A stretch of DNA of 52,765 nt, taken from contig CAYXDO010000072.1 in assembly GCA_964463485.1 (NCBI GenBank), forward strand, positions 1-52,765. The letters run 5' to 3'. The position numbers and the translations under genes are program-made. Source of the DNA: CAYXDO01 sp964463485. GTDB taxonomy: Bacteria > Myxococcota > Kuafuiibacteriia > Kuafuiibacteriales > Kuafuiibacteriaceae. This document shows, one piece after another, positions 42,502-50,915 of this stretch (positions are counted from its first letter, which is position 1; each line of letters begins with the position of its first letter). Below the pieces are notes generated by a model. It was not told where the DNA came from. It saw nothing but the letters and a program-made list of their open reading frames with translations, and did not search any database.

Positions 42502-44526
42502 TTACAAGGCCGAACGATCAGGGCGGCCGGTCAACGCTTCAGCCACGACTGAGTATGCGGTGGCCCGGAGGTCCTCACCGTTCGGGCCCGACGCGCCGAA
42601 AAATGCCCGCACCTGCACTTTCGGAGCGTCCCTTCGCAGCTTCGCGACGAATTTTCCCACGTCGAAGGGCCGTTCACGAAATCCTTCGAATTCCGCAAAA
42701 ACGACGATTACGGGCACTCCCGATGGGAGCAACTCATAAGGGCTCGAACTCATCATCGCCTCGTAGACCCCGCCGACCCGCGGGTTGCCGAGCCGGGCCC
42801 TTGCCGCGAGGACCCACGGTGTTGCTTCGCCGCCCAGCGTCCCGATGGGATCGACGAGCGCGTCCTCCAGGAACAACGCCTGATACCACTCCGGCTTTTC
42901 GCGGGCCGCACGGGCTGCCATGACACCTTCGAGCTCCGACCCATACAGCGCCAAATGGCCCGATGCCACGAGCCCCGTCCGGACGGCGTGGTCCGCGACG
43001 TGATTGACTTCCGCGTCGTCCCTGGCGTGGGCAATCAGCACCGCCATGCCCTGCTGCAACCACGCCACCGTCCGCGGATCGAATCCCGGCGCGCAGCGAG
43101 GGCCGCGCTCGCAGCTCGCCACCACCACGGCCGGTCCGGGTTTCTTGTCTTTCGACGGGCCCACGAATGTGAAAGGTACGCCCCCGCTCGACTTGCCGCT
43201 GACGATTCGAAACCCGCTCGCGTCGAACCCTTCCGAGCCGAAGGCGCCCACCTGTTTGACCGTTCCGGTGGCGAGGTCGAGGTCCACGAGCGCCTTGGGT
43301 ACGAGCGGCGACTGAATCTCGAACCGAAGAACCTTGGCCCTGAAGGCTTGCATCGGGACCAGCGCCGCCCGATGCGGACCCGTGAAAAGTGAAACTTCGA
43401 GGTCCTTGGCCTTTCGAGTCAGGATGTCGTTCGAGAGCTCCCGCAGCCGAACAAACGGTTCCGGACCCTTGTGGCCCAATAGGACAGCAAAGTCTTCGAC
43501 CACCTCCAATCGGTCGATCGAGATCTCCCGGGAGATTTCGAGGAGCGGCTCCAGGAATTTCTCGAACGGATCAGACTCCGGAAGCGTGAAGAGTCTTGTG
43601 TTTGGAGCTCCGCCTTCGATGAGTAGCAGAAATCGGTCGTGTCGATGCTCGACGTCGTACCTCACGCCGCTCTGGCGACCAAACAACACCCGCGGCTCCC
43701 GTTCGGGCTCCGACATCGGAATCATTGCGACCTCGCTGGTCTCGGGAGACCTCGACCGAATGAACAAATAGGATCCGTCGCGGGCGCCGCGAATGGACAC
43801 GTCGAGCGTCGGGTCGGTCTCCTCGTACACGAGATAGTCCTCCGTCGCCTCCGTCCTCAAGCGGTGCCGAAGCACGCGAAAGCCGCGCCCGCGCGCGTCC
43901 GTTTGAACCCAAAAGACCTGAGTCGGGTCGACGAAGACCGGCAGAGCGCTCGCCGGTCCGAGCCGGTCCGGCAGCTCGACCGCCCCCGCCGGCTCGCGGA
44001 ATCGAATGAGCTGCGTGCTCTTCCCGTCCGCGAGATACGAGACGATCGAGTGGTCCTTGGTCATCACCAGCTCCCCAGGCCGAGTACCCTCCTGCAGCCG
44101 ATCGATGACCAGCTCGAACGGAGCTTCGAGGACGCCACGCCTTCGCAACAACACCTCGCGGCGAGGCGACCGTTCGAGCCGCGGCTCGTACAAGTACTCA
44201 CCCTCTCGATAGGGCGCCATCTTCGACGAGGGCACGGCCGCCGTACGGAGGATGGTCGACACGAGCGAAGTGCGGTCCGTCGAGGTGGTCGAGCGTTCCA
44301 AAGCGAACGCGGTCTCCTCCGCCAGATATCGAGCCGCCGCTTCGTCTCGCCAGCGCTCCAGCCATGCAAAGTCGTCCACGCGCGCGCGATCTCCGATCTT
44401 CACCGTCCCCGGTCGAGCCTCCGCGCGAGGAGGTTGACGGGGGCCCGGGCCCGGCGGCGGAGCTGCGGCGCGTGGACCGCACCCCCACGCCAAAAAGAAG
44501 ATCGCGACGACGCGTGACCTCTTCAC
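42502..44526 (-). CDS. S9 (prolyl oligopeptidase)-family lipoprotein, probably inactive
   Basis: 674 residues from the GTG at 44526 (VKRSRVVAIFFLAWGCGP), which gives a lipoprotein signal with Cys at ~16. A longer frame would run into the divergent gene. The N-terminal VKIGDRARVDDFAWLERWRD matches the start of S9A/oligopeptidase B proteins (G..R.DDYFWLR), and a seven-bladed-propeller-like middle follows. In the hydrolase domain the nucleophile region reads LYGSELEGVMAA instead of GGSNGGLL, the acid region VIVVFAEFEGFRERP lacks the Asp, and the terminal His motif is replaced by FFGASGPNGED. The fold is kept but the catalytic triad appears lost. Probably a binding or decoy protein. Confidence 0.65.
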   Translation of the reverse strand: MKRSRVVAIFFLAWGCGPRAAAPPPGPGPRQPPRAEARPGTVKIGDRARVDDFAWLERWRDEAAARYLAEETAFALERSTTSTDRTSLVSTILRTAAVPSSKMAPYREGEYLYEPRLERSPRREVLLRRRGVLEAPFELVIDRLQEGTRPGELVMTKDHSIVSYLADGKSTQLIRFREPAGAVELPDRLGPASALPVFVDPTQVFWVQTDARGRGFRVLRHRLRTEATEDYLVYEETDPTLDVSIRGARDGSYLFIRSRSPETSEVAMIPMSEPEREPRVLFGRQSGVRYDVEHRHDRFLLLIEGGAPNTRLFTLPESDPFEKFLEPLLEISREISIDRLEVVEDFAVLLGHKGPEPFVRLRELSNDILTRKAKDLEVSLFTGPHRAALVPMQAFRAKVLRFEIQSPLVPKALVDLDLATGTVKQVGAFGSEGFDASGFRIVSGKSSGGVPFTFVGPSKDKKPGPAVVVASCERGPRCAPGFDPRTVAWLQQGMAVLIAHARDDAEVNHVADHAVRTGLVASGHLALYGSELEGVMAARAAREKPEWYQALFLEDALVDPIGTLGGEATPWVLAARARLGNPRVGGVYEAMMSSSPYELLPSGVPVIVVFAEFEGFRERPFDVGKFVAKLRRDAPKVQVRAFFGASGPNGEDLRATAYSVVAEALTGRPDRSAL

Positions 44527-44550
44527 GAGAGCGGTATACTCGTTAGCAAC

Positions 44551-45015
44551 GTGGGACGCATCGTGCTCATTGCGCTCGCCGTCGTGCTGGGACTCGGCAT
44601 CCTCCAGTACACGCGGAGCCCGCAATTCCAAATCAAACGTGTCATGAGCCGAGCCGCCACCGCGGCCGAGAACAACCAGCTACCCGAGCTGCTGACCGAG
44701 GTCAGTGACGCCTTTCGAGGGTTCGGAGGTACGAAGGCCGGGCTCGAAGGCCTCGCTTCCAAGAACATGCGAGAGGGCGGCTGGAGCTCGATCACGATCA
44801 TCTCTTCGGACATTCGAATGATCTCCGACAAAGAGGCTGACGCAACGGCGTGCGTCTCGTTCAGGCCGAACGCCGCGAGCGACAGAAAGGCCGGAGTCGG
44901 CGGCGTCTACGAGCTCGAGCTGTCGTTCAGAAAAGGCAACGACGGAGTCTGGCGAGCCGATCAGGCACAGAGCCAGCTCATCCAGGAGGATCCCGCGATC
45001 CGCAACTGCCGATGA
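44551..45015 (+). CDS. Small membrane-anchored protein, unknown function
   Basis: 154 residues, GTG start. An N-terminal transmembrane helix (IVLIALAVVLGLGILQY) is followed by a small alpha/beta domain (LPELLTEVSDAF; ISSDIRMISDKEADATACVS; YELELSFRKGNDGVWRAD). Its size and pattern resemble the NTF2/SnoaL-like cone fold, but the family is not certain. The two Cys (one in TACVS, one at the C-terminus) could pair. It diverges from the S9-like gene with only 24 bases between starts, so promoters must overlap the coding ends; TATACT at 44535-44540 could be a -10 element for a nearly leaderless transcript. Confidence 0.6.
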   Translation: MGRIVLIALAVVLGLGILQYTRSPQFQIKRVMSRAATAAENNQLPELLTEVSDAFRGFGGTKAGLEGLASKNMREGGWSSITIISSDIRMISDKEADATACVSFRPNAASDRKAGVGGVYELELSFRKGNDGVWRADQAQSQLIQEDPAIRNCR

Positions 45016-45025
45016 CTCGCTACCG

Positions 45026-45137
45026 AGTATATTTTCGATTTCCGCCGAGCCCCGGCTGAATGCTCACGTGGTTCAGCCACGAGCTTCTGAGGGCGTGTGC
45101 TCAGTATATCTTCGATTCCCGCCGAGCCCCGGTGTAA
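45026..45137. repeat. Imperfect direct repeat of the aldehyde dehydrogenase 3' end
   Basis: Two 35-base units, 45026-45060 and 45103-45137, match at 30 of 35 positions with a 77-base period. The right copy encodes the natural end of the dehydrogenase (GARRESKIY then stop). The left copy, in the same sense, would read GARRKSKIY. Between them is a small hairpin, CGTGG-TTCAG-CCACG. This looks like a duplicated gene end, perhaps left by recombination or by loss of a second dehydrogenase copy. Confidence 0.6.
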
Positions 45138-46591
45138 TCGATGTACACGGTCTTCCAGTCGCTGAAAAAATCCACCGCGGTGGGTCCCATCTCGCGCTGC
45201 CCGACTCCCGTCGATTTCATGCCTCCGAACGGGAGTTGCGCTTCTCCGCCGATCGTCGGTGAGTTCACGTGCAGGATTCCGGTTTCGACTTCATCGACGT
45301 ACTCCATCACCCGCGTCACGTCGTTCGTGAAGACGCTCGACGACAACCCGTACGCTACATCGTTCGAGACTTCGAAGGCTTCCTTGAAGGAGCTCACGCG
45401 GATCACCGAGAGGACGGGGCCGAAGATCTCTTCTTTCGCGAGGCGGCTGTCTGGCGGAACGTGGTCGTAAATCGTCGGAGCGCTGAAGTATCCGTGAGCG
45501 AGCTCGCCCTCCTCGCGCCTCGACCCTCCGCACACGAGCTTCAGACCCTCGGTCTTTGCGATCCCGTGGTAGTGTAAGACTTTCTCGAGTTGGTCTTTGT
45601 TGACGGAGGGTCCGACGTCGACGCCGGGGCTCATCCCGTTTCCGATCGTGAGCGCCCGCGCCTTGGCTTCGATTCTCGCGACCAAGTCGTCGGCCACCTC
45701 CTTCATCACGATCGCGCGGCTCGTCGCCGTGCAACGCTGGCCGGTGGAGCCGAACGCTCCCATCACGGTCGACGCCGCGGCGAGCTCGAGGTCGGCGTCG
45801 CCGAGTACGATCACGGGATTCTTGCCGCCCATCTCGCACTGCACTTTCTTCAGATGGCGAGCGCCCGTTTCGTACACATGAGTTCCGGTCTTGGTCGAGC
45901 CGGTGAACGAGAGCGCTCGGACGTCGGGGTGCGAGAGGAGTACCTCGCCGGGCTGGGCCGCGCCGTGCACGAGGTTCAACACGCCCGGAGGCAGCCCCGC
46001 GTCCGCGAAGATCTGCACGATCAGCTGAGCGGTCCACGGAGTGAAGGGCGATGGTTTGAGCACCACCGTGTTACCGGCCACCAAGGCCGGCGCGATTTTC
46101 CATACCGGGATCGCTACCGGGAAGTTCCACGGCGTGATCAATCCGCAAACGCCGAGCGGCGCGCGGACGGTGTATGCGAACGTCCTCGACATCTCCGAAG
46201 GTATCGTCTGCCCATTGAGCCTCAACGACTCGCCGGCGATGTATTCGAGCAGCAGGATCGACTTCGAGACCTCACCGAGCGAATCGGAGAGCGTCTTGCC
46301 TTCCTCCAGGGTCAGCGCGCGAGCTAACGCGTCACGGCGCGTGGCCATGAGTCGCATGGCTTCGAGCAGGTAGTCGCCTCTCTTCGGCGCAGGCGTCTTT
46401 CGCCAGGTCACAAATGCACGAGCAGCCGAGTCTATCGCTCGCCGAGCGTCTGCTCCCGATCCATCCACGACCAAACCAAGCGGAACTCGCGTGTCCGCGG
46501 GATTGAGGTTCGAGATGGTTCGGCCTCCCTCGCTCGGTACCCACTCTCCATCGATGTAGTTGAGGAGCGCCTCGTGGCCCTCGGTTCGCAT
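45101..46591 (-). CDS. NAD(P)-dependent aldehyde dehydrogenase
   Basis: 496 residues from the ATG at 46591, preceded by GGAG; a longer frame upstream would cross the divergent gene. Family marks: ITPWNFPVAIPVWKIAPALV, cofactor region ALSFTGSTKTG, general base Glu in CEMGGKNP, nucleophile Cys in GSTGQRCTAT, and EEIFGPVLSV. The C-terminal DFFSDWKTVYIDYTG is shared by semialdehyde dehydrogenases. Substrate cannot be fixed from sequence. Because it diverges from beta-ureidopropionase and PreA genes, malonate semialdehyde (from beta-alanine) is a reasonable inferred substrate. The 148 bases between 46591 and 46740 should carry the shared promoters. Confidence 0.88.
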   Translation of the reverse strand: MRTEGHEALLNYIDGEWVPSEGGRTISNLNPADTRVPLGLVVDGSGADARRAIDSAARAFVTWRKTPAPKRGDYLLEAMRLMATRRDALARALTLEEGKTLSDSLGEVSKSILLLEYIAGESLRLNGQTIPSEMSRTFAYTVRAPLGVCGLITPWNFPVAIPVWKIAPALVAGNTVVLKPSPFTPWTAQLIVQIFADAGLPPGVLNLVHGAAQPGEVLLSHPDVRALSFTGSTKTGTHVYETGARHLKKVQCEMGGKNPVIVLGDADLELAAASTVMGAFGSTGQRCTATSRAIVMKEVADDLVARIEAKARALTIGNGMSPGVDVGPSVNKDQLEKVLHYHGIAKTEGLKLVCGGSRREEGELAHGYFSAPTIYDHVPPDSRLAKEEIFGPVLSVIRVSSFKEAFEVSNDVAYGLSSSVFTNDVTRVMEYVDEVETGILHVNSPTIGGEAQLPFGGMKSTGVGQREMGPTAVDFFSDWKTVYIDYTGARRESKIY

Positions 46592-46739
46592 CCGCGCTCC
46601 ATACCATGAGACGACCGAAGTGGGAGAGCCACGCGGCGAAGGGACCACGAACGTGACTCTCGCTGCTGCGCCCCATTGACAGGGTCTCTCCGAGAAGCCT
46701 AAACCTGCTCTCTTTCCGAGAAAGGAGCCCAACGAGCTC

Positions 46740-47612
46740 ATGCGACCAGTCAAATGCGGTTTGATCCAAATGTCCTGTCCTCCTATCCCCGACGGCCCCG
46801 ATCGAGTGTTGGCGGTGAAGCGGGCGATGTTCGAAAAACATCTCCCGATGATCGAGGAGGCCGGGAGGAAGGGCGTCCAGATCCTCTGCCTCCAAGAAAT
46901 CTTCGATACGCCGTACTTCTGTCCGGCCCAGGATCCCACGTGGTGCGACACCGCTGAAGCCGTCCCCGGGCCGACCACCGAGCGGATGGCAGAGTACGCG
47001 CGCAAGTATCGAATGGTGATCATCGTACCCATCTACGAGCGCGAGATGGCTGGCGTGTATTACAACACGGCGGCCGTCATCGACGCCGACGGTACTTACC
47101 TCGGTAAGTACAGGAAGATGCACATCCCGCACACGAATCAATTCTGGGAGAAGTATTACTTCAAGCCCGGAAACCTCGGCTACCCAACCTTCCAGACCAA
47201 GTACGCCAAAATCGGCGTTTACATCTGCTACGACCGCCACTTCCCCGAAGGGGCTCGCCTGCTCGGGTTGCACGGCGCCGAGATCGTCTTCAACCCTTCG
47301 GCCACCGTCGCCGGCTTGTCGCAGTATCTGTGGAAGCTCGAGCAGCCCGCGCACGCCGTCGCCAACGGCTATTTCATCGCCGCTTCGAACCGCGTCGGCA
47401 CCGAGGGCCCGTGGAACATCGGCAAGTTTTACGGAACGTCTTATTTCTGCGACCCCCGCGGCACGTTTCTCGCCGTCGGCAGCGAAGACAACGACGAGCT
47501 CGTCGTGGCCGACCTCGATCTCGACATGATCGAGGAAGTCCGTCGCACCTGGCAATTCTACCGAGACCGCCGGCCTGACTCCTACGAGGACATGGCCAAA
47601 CAACTCCCGTGA
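46740..47612 (+). CDS. pydC: Beta-ureidopropionase (nitrilase superfamily)
   Basis: 290 residues. The nitrilase Glu-Lys-Cys triad is visible in LCLQEIFDTPYFC, GKYRKMHIPH and VYICYDRHFPEG. The segments KPGNLGYPTFQTKYAKIGVY, AEIVFNPSATVAGLSQYLW and ASNRVGTE closely follow animal-type beta-ureidopropionase, which hydrolyses N-carbamoyl-beta-alanine to beta-alanine, CO2 and ammonia. N-carbamoylputrescine amidase is the main alternative, but the next gene is a dihydropyrimidine dehydrogenase, which supports pyrimidine breakdown. A good ribosome site (AAGGAG) precedes the ATG. The preA start lies 17 bases after this stop. Confidence 0.85.
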   Translation: MRPVKCGLIQMSCPPIPDGPDRVLAVKRAMFEKHLPMIEEAGRKGVQILCLQEIFDTPYFCPAQDPTWCDTAEAVPGPTTERMAEYARKYRMVIIVPIYEREMAGVYYNTAAVIDADGTYLGKYRKMHIPHTNQFWEKYYFKPGNLGYPTFQTKYAKIGVYICYDRHFPEGARLLGLHGAEIVFNPSATVAGLSQYLWKLEQPAHAVANGYFIAASNRVGTEGPWNIGKFYGTSYFCDPRGTFLAVGSEDNDELVVADLDLDMIEEVRRTWQFYRDRRPDSYEDMAKQLP

Positions 47613-47629
47613 GCAGAGGAGACCGAGTC

Positions 47630-48745
47630 ATGACCAAACCCAGTCTAGAAGTCGTCGCCAACGGCATGAAATTCAAAAATCCCTTCGTGCTCGGCTCGGG
47701 CCCGCCCGGGACCAACGGGAAGGTGATCTCGCGCGCGTTCGAACGCGGATGGGGAGGGTGCGTCGCCAAGACGATCTCCCTCGACTCGTCCAAAGTCATC
47801 AACGTCGCCCCACGCTACGGCAAACATCGATCCCGCGAGAACGGCGAGGTGATCGGCTTCGAGAACATCGAGCTCATCTCCGACCGACCCTTCGAGGTCT
47901 GGCTCGACGAGTTCAAGCAAGTCAAAAAGCAGCACCCCGACCACGTCCTCATCGCGTCGATCATGGAGGAGTACGACAAGAAGGCTTGGCAGACCATCGT
48001 CAAGGCCGTTCAGGAGACCGGCGTGGATGGGTTCGAGCTCAACCTCTCATGCCCCCACGGCCTGCCCGAGCGTCGGATGGGCGCGGCTATGGGTCAGGCC
48101 CCAGAAATCACCCGCGAAGTGGTCGGCTGGGTGAAGGAAGTTTCCAGGATCCCGGTGTGGGCGAAGATGACGCCGAACGTCACTGACATCACGCTGCCCG
48201 CCCGCGCGGCCGTGGAGGCCGGCGCTGACGGCATCGCCGCCATCAACACGATCCTGTCGGTCATTCAGGTCGACCTCGACTCCATGCGACCCGCGCCGAA
48301 CGTCCTCGGCCACACCGTACCAGGCGGGTACTCTGGGCAAGCCGTGCGCCCCATCGCCCTGCGACAGGTCATGGAGCTCGCCCGATGTTTCGCCGATCGA
48401 CCAGAGATAAGCATCTCCGGAATCGGCGGTATCGAAAAGGCGACCGACGCGCTCCAATTCATGGCGCTCGGAGCGACCACGACGCAGATCTGCACGGGCG
48501 CCATGTTGCTCGGCTTCGAAATGGTCGACGACCTGATCGCCGACATGGCGAAGTGGATGAGTGACAAGGGGTACTCGTCCCCGTCGCAATTCATCGGAAA
48601 AGCGCTCGATGCGTTCACCACGCACCAACATCTCACCGAGCTTCAGCGCGAGGCCAAGATTGCGCGCGCTGGAGAACGCTCACGCGACAACGACTGGAAC
48701 GCGGACAAGATCAAAGAGCAGACCGCCGCGCTCACCTCGACTTGA
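47630..48745 (+). CDS. preA: Dihydropyrimidine dehydrogenase catalytic subunit, without C-terminal ferredoxin domain
   Basis: 371 residues from ATG 47630, chosen for GAGGAG about 9 bases upstream; an earlier GTG at 47609 overlaps the previous stop. The FMN-binding dihydroorotate-dehydrogenase-like barrel shows FVLGSGPPGTNGKVI, WGGCVAKTIS, FELNLSCPHG and ISGIGGIEKATDALQFMALG, all as in PreA. E. coli PreA (~411 residues) ends in a ferredoxin domain with eight Cys; here the chain stops after the barrel with no Cys cluster, so another electron carrier must supply it. It reduces uracil and thymine with a PreT-type partner, which is not in this window. Confidence 0.85.
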   Translation: MTKPSLEVVANGMKFKNPFVLGSGPPGTNGKVISRAFERGWGGCVAKTISLDSSKVINVAPRYGKHRSRENGEVIGFENIELISDRPFEVWLDEFKQVKKQHPDHVLIASIMEEYDKKAWQTIVKAVQETGVDGFELNLSCPHGLPERRMGAAMGQAPEITREVVGWVKEVSRIPVWAKMTPNVTDITLPARAAVEAGADGIAAINTILSVIQVDLDSMRPAPNVLGHTVPGGYSGQAVRPIALRQVMELARCFADRPEISISGIGGIEKATDALQFMALGATTTQICTGAMLLGFEMVDDLIADMAKWMSDKGYSSPSQFIGKALDAFTTHQHLTELQREAKIARAGERSRDNDWNADKIKEQTAALTST

Positions 48746-48914
48746 GTCCGCCGCCCGTCGCCCGCTCTGACACGTATCGACGCTCGTCGATCGACACGTC
48801 TTTCTCGCGATAGAGTGCAATCATGCTCGTCGCACGCTCGAGCTTCCGGCGAGAATCGGTCGGCGTGAACCCACCTCGAGCGTCGACCGCAAGGAGCTCG
48901 AAGGCGAGCTCGGC
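48732..48914 (-). pseudogene. Protein-like fragment without a clear start
   Basis: Between the preA stop and the channel gene the minus strand has a ~60-codon open stretch ending at TGA 48732-48734. It contains AELAFELLAVDARGG and KLERATSMIALYREKDVSI. The composition is protein-like, but the only ATG (48824) would give 30 residues, and no start precedes the first part. It may be a gene remnant or chance. Nothing else is seen in this 180-base gap. Confidence 0.2.
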
Positions 48915-48925
48915 CGGCGCTCAGC

Positions 48926-49621
48926 TCACACGTGGGGCGGCCCGTCACGCTCGTCGGGCCGGCGAGCGAGCTTCTCCTCGAGGAAGCGCCGAGCGAGGTC
49001 GCGCCCGCCCAACCCAAAGGCGATGGCACCCGACAGCATCACAGCGCCCAAGATCAACATGAACGCGCCATGCACCACTTGGCCCGCGACCTCGAGCTGT
49101 TCGAGTGCCATCGCGGCCGTCGCGAACAGAAGGAAGGCGCGTACGAACCCACCGATGAGTCTCGCCGATACCAGGCCTGCGTTGACCGCAGCGAGCAACG
49201 TCGCCCTCCACACGAAGTTCGACAGCGTGACTCCGAGGAGCACGATCGCCACGGCGACGATGAGTCTGGGTACGAGCCGAACCAAGTCAGCGACGAGCAA
49301 GTCGGCCCCCTGGAGCCCGAGCGCGTTCATCCCAGCCAGCATGAAGATCATCCAGACGATCCAGAACACCAATTTGGCGACGATTCGCTCCGGCGACGGA
49401 GCGTTCGCCTGCTTCATCAGCGCGCCGGCACCGGCCTTTTCCACGAGGGTACCGAAGTGGAGGAGCTGCAAGGTTCGCTGGATGACGAACGCGGCCAACC
49501 TTGCGATTACCCATCCCGCGATGACGATGAGAAGCATCGCCAAGACCTGAGGCAGGAACCGTTTCAGGAGCTCGAGGAAATTCGTCCACGACGAGTGGAG
49601 AACGGAAACGACATCATCCAT
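48926..49621 (-). CDS. CmpX/MscS-like conserved TM-helix protein
   Basis: 231 residues. The N-terminal VLAMLLIVIAGWVIARLAAF is the conserved TM-helix repeat of the CmpX/MscS-related family. It recurs around residues 115-135 (LIVAVAIVLLGVTLSNFVWR) and near 185-205. Four to five membrane spans are predicted. The MscS beta domain is absent, as in CmpX-type proteins, so it may be a small mechanosensitive or structural channel. The C-terminus is basic (RRFLEEKLARRP). The gene overlaps the end of the glycosyltransferase gene by eight bases, so it is probably the third gene of the treS unit. Confidence 0.8.
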   Translation of the reverse strand: MDDVVSVLHSSWTNFLELLKRFLPQVLAMLLIVIAGWVIARLAAFVIQRTLQLLHFGTLVEKAGAGALMKQANAPSPERIVAKLVFWIVWMIFMLAGMNALGLQGADLLVADLVRLVPRLIVAVAIVLLGVTLSNFVWRATLLAAVNAGLVSARLIGGFVRAFLLFATAAMALEQLEVAGQVVHGAFMLILGAVMLSGAIAFGLGGRDLARRFLEEKLARRPDERDGPPHV

Positions 49622-50915
49622 GAGTCACCTCGTCGACGCCGATCGTCCGGGCGTACGCGGGTCGCGCGCGGACAAAGGCGTCGGAAAGTCGGTCGGTCGA
49701 GGCGAGCGCCTCGTCTTCGGTCGCGTCCCTCGTCGTACGCAGGAACGTGGCGGTGCGACCGAGGTACAGGGGAAAGAGGGCACCCACGACTTGCGCGCTG
49801 GGCAGCACGCGCCGCCGAATTGCAGAAAGCGACGCCCAGACGAGGGCCGCCCAGAGCGCGTCAGGGAGGTCGAGCGTGGGGCCGCCGGCGCACGAGGCGA
49901 GTTGATGGAGGAGCGATTCGCCGAGGGTGAGCTCGAGGATGGGCGCGAGATCTCGCACCGCCCGAACGAAGGCGTCTCGGAATGCATCGACATCGAAGGG
50001 CGGCCGCGCTCGGCCGTGATCGAGCTTCGCGCCGAGAAGGTCGGGGGAGGCGGGACTCGCCGCCCGAAGCCACTCGTCGCGGCTCAGTGTCTCGAAGAGA
50101 GTGCCGACGACCTCTTGGAAGGCCTCTCGGGGCGAAGCTGTGTGGGCGGAGCTCCGAACGGGCTCGGATGCGCCTGGCTCGCGCAGCTCGGCGAGCCTCC
50201 GGCCCACCAGCATGGCGAAAGCAGTCAACCTGACGTCGACTGCGTTTCGCTGAGGAGCAGCTTCCCATGGATCGGCCCTCAACCACGCGGCCGCGAGCGA
50301 TCCTGTGCAGGCGAACTGGGTCGCCGTCGGATCGCGAAGAGAGCGGCCGTACGCCGCACTCATCAGCGGAGCGACGAGCTGAGTAACGAGCGGATACTCC
50401 CATGGTGAGCGTGCGATGACCGGGTTGACGAAGTCATAGCCATCGTCCAAGACCGATCCGGCAAACGCAGCCACGGTCGCTGGAGTAGTAGAGCGAGCGT
50501 GCGGATCCAAAATCAGGACCGCCTTCGCGCCGACGAGGTCCGCTGCTGCAAACAGGAGTCGCAAGCCGGATTCGCGGCCTGGCAGCCCGTGATACGGCGT
50601 GCTGATTCGGTGAATGGTTCGCAGTCCGAGAGTGGCAACCAGGGCCGGGTGAGGACCAGCCGCGGCGCCTTCGACGATCGCGGGCGTGCCGTCCTGTGAG
50701 CCGCCATCGGCGTCGAGAATCAGCGAGCGGCGGCGAGACAGGGGACCCGACAGCGCCTCGACGGCGGCTCGAACGACGGCGCCGATGGTTTGTGCGTTGT
50801 CGAGCGTCGGGATTCCGACGAGCAGCTCCACCGGGCCGGCCGCCACGAGCGCGCGCACGAGCTCGTCTGGCAACAGCGAGGGCCTCGTGGGCGCGCTTGG
50901 CTGCGTCAGAACCAT
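49614..50915 (-). CDS. Family-2-like glycosyltransferase
   Basis: 433 residues from ATG 50915, inside the end of treS (10-base overlap); the longer frame upstream only shadows treS. The GT-A nucleotide-sugar fold is seen in VELLVGIPTLDNAQTIGAVV, LILDADGGSQDGT and AVLILDPHARSTTP, the last in place of a canonical DxD metal site. The C-terminal 200 residues are helical. The pattern is close to mannosylglycerate/glucosyl-3-phosphoglycerate synthase-type enzymes, but the exact product cannot be fixed. Coupling to trehalose synthase suggests a role in compatible-solute or glucan metabolism. Confidence 0.7.
   Translation of the reverse strand: MVLTQPSAPTRPSLLPDELVRALVAAGPVELLVGIPTLDNAQTIGAVVRAAVEALSGPLSRRRSLILDADGGSQDGTPAIVEGAAAGPHPALVATLGLRTIHRISTPYHGLPGRESGLRLLFAAADLVGAKAVLILDPHARSTTPATVAAFAGSVLDDGYDFVNPVIARSPWEYPLVTQLVAPLMSAAYGRSLRDPTATQFACTGSLAAAWLRADPWEAAPQRNAVDVRLTAFAMLVGRRLAELREPGASEPVRSSAHTASPREAFQEVVGTLFETLSRDEWLRAASPASPDLLGAKLDHGRARPPFDVDAFRDAFVRAVRDLAPILELTLGESLLHQLASCAGGPTLDLPDALWAALVWASLSAIRRRVLPSAQVVGALFPLYLGRTATFLRTTRDATEDEALASTDRLSDAFVRARPAYARTIGVDEVTHG

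Noticed and set aside
45067..45081. CGTGG-TTCAG-CCACG hairpin as a bidirectional terminator between convergent genes
   Set aside because: The stem is only five base pairs and no T-run follows on either strand, so it is mentioned only within the repeat.
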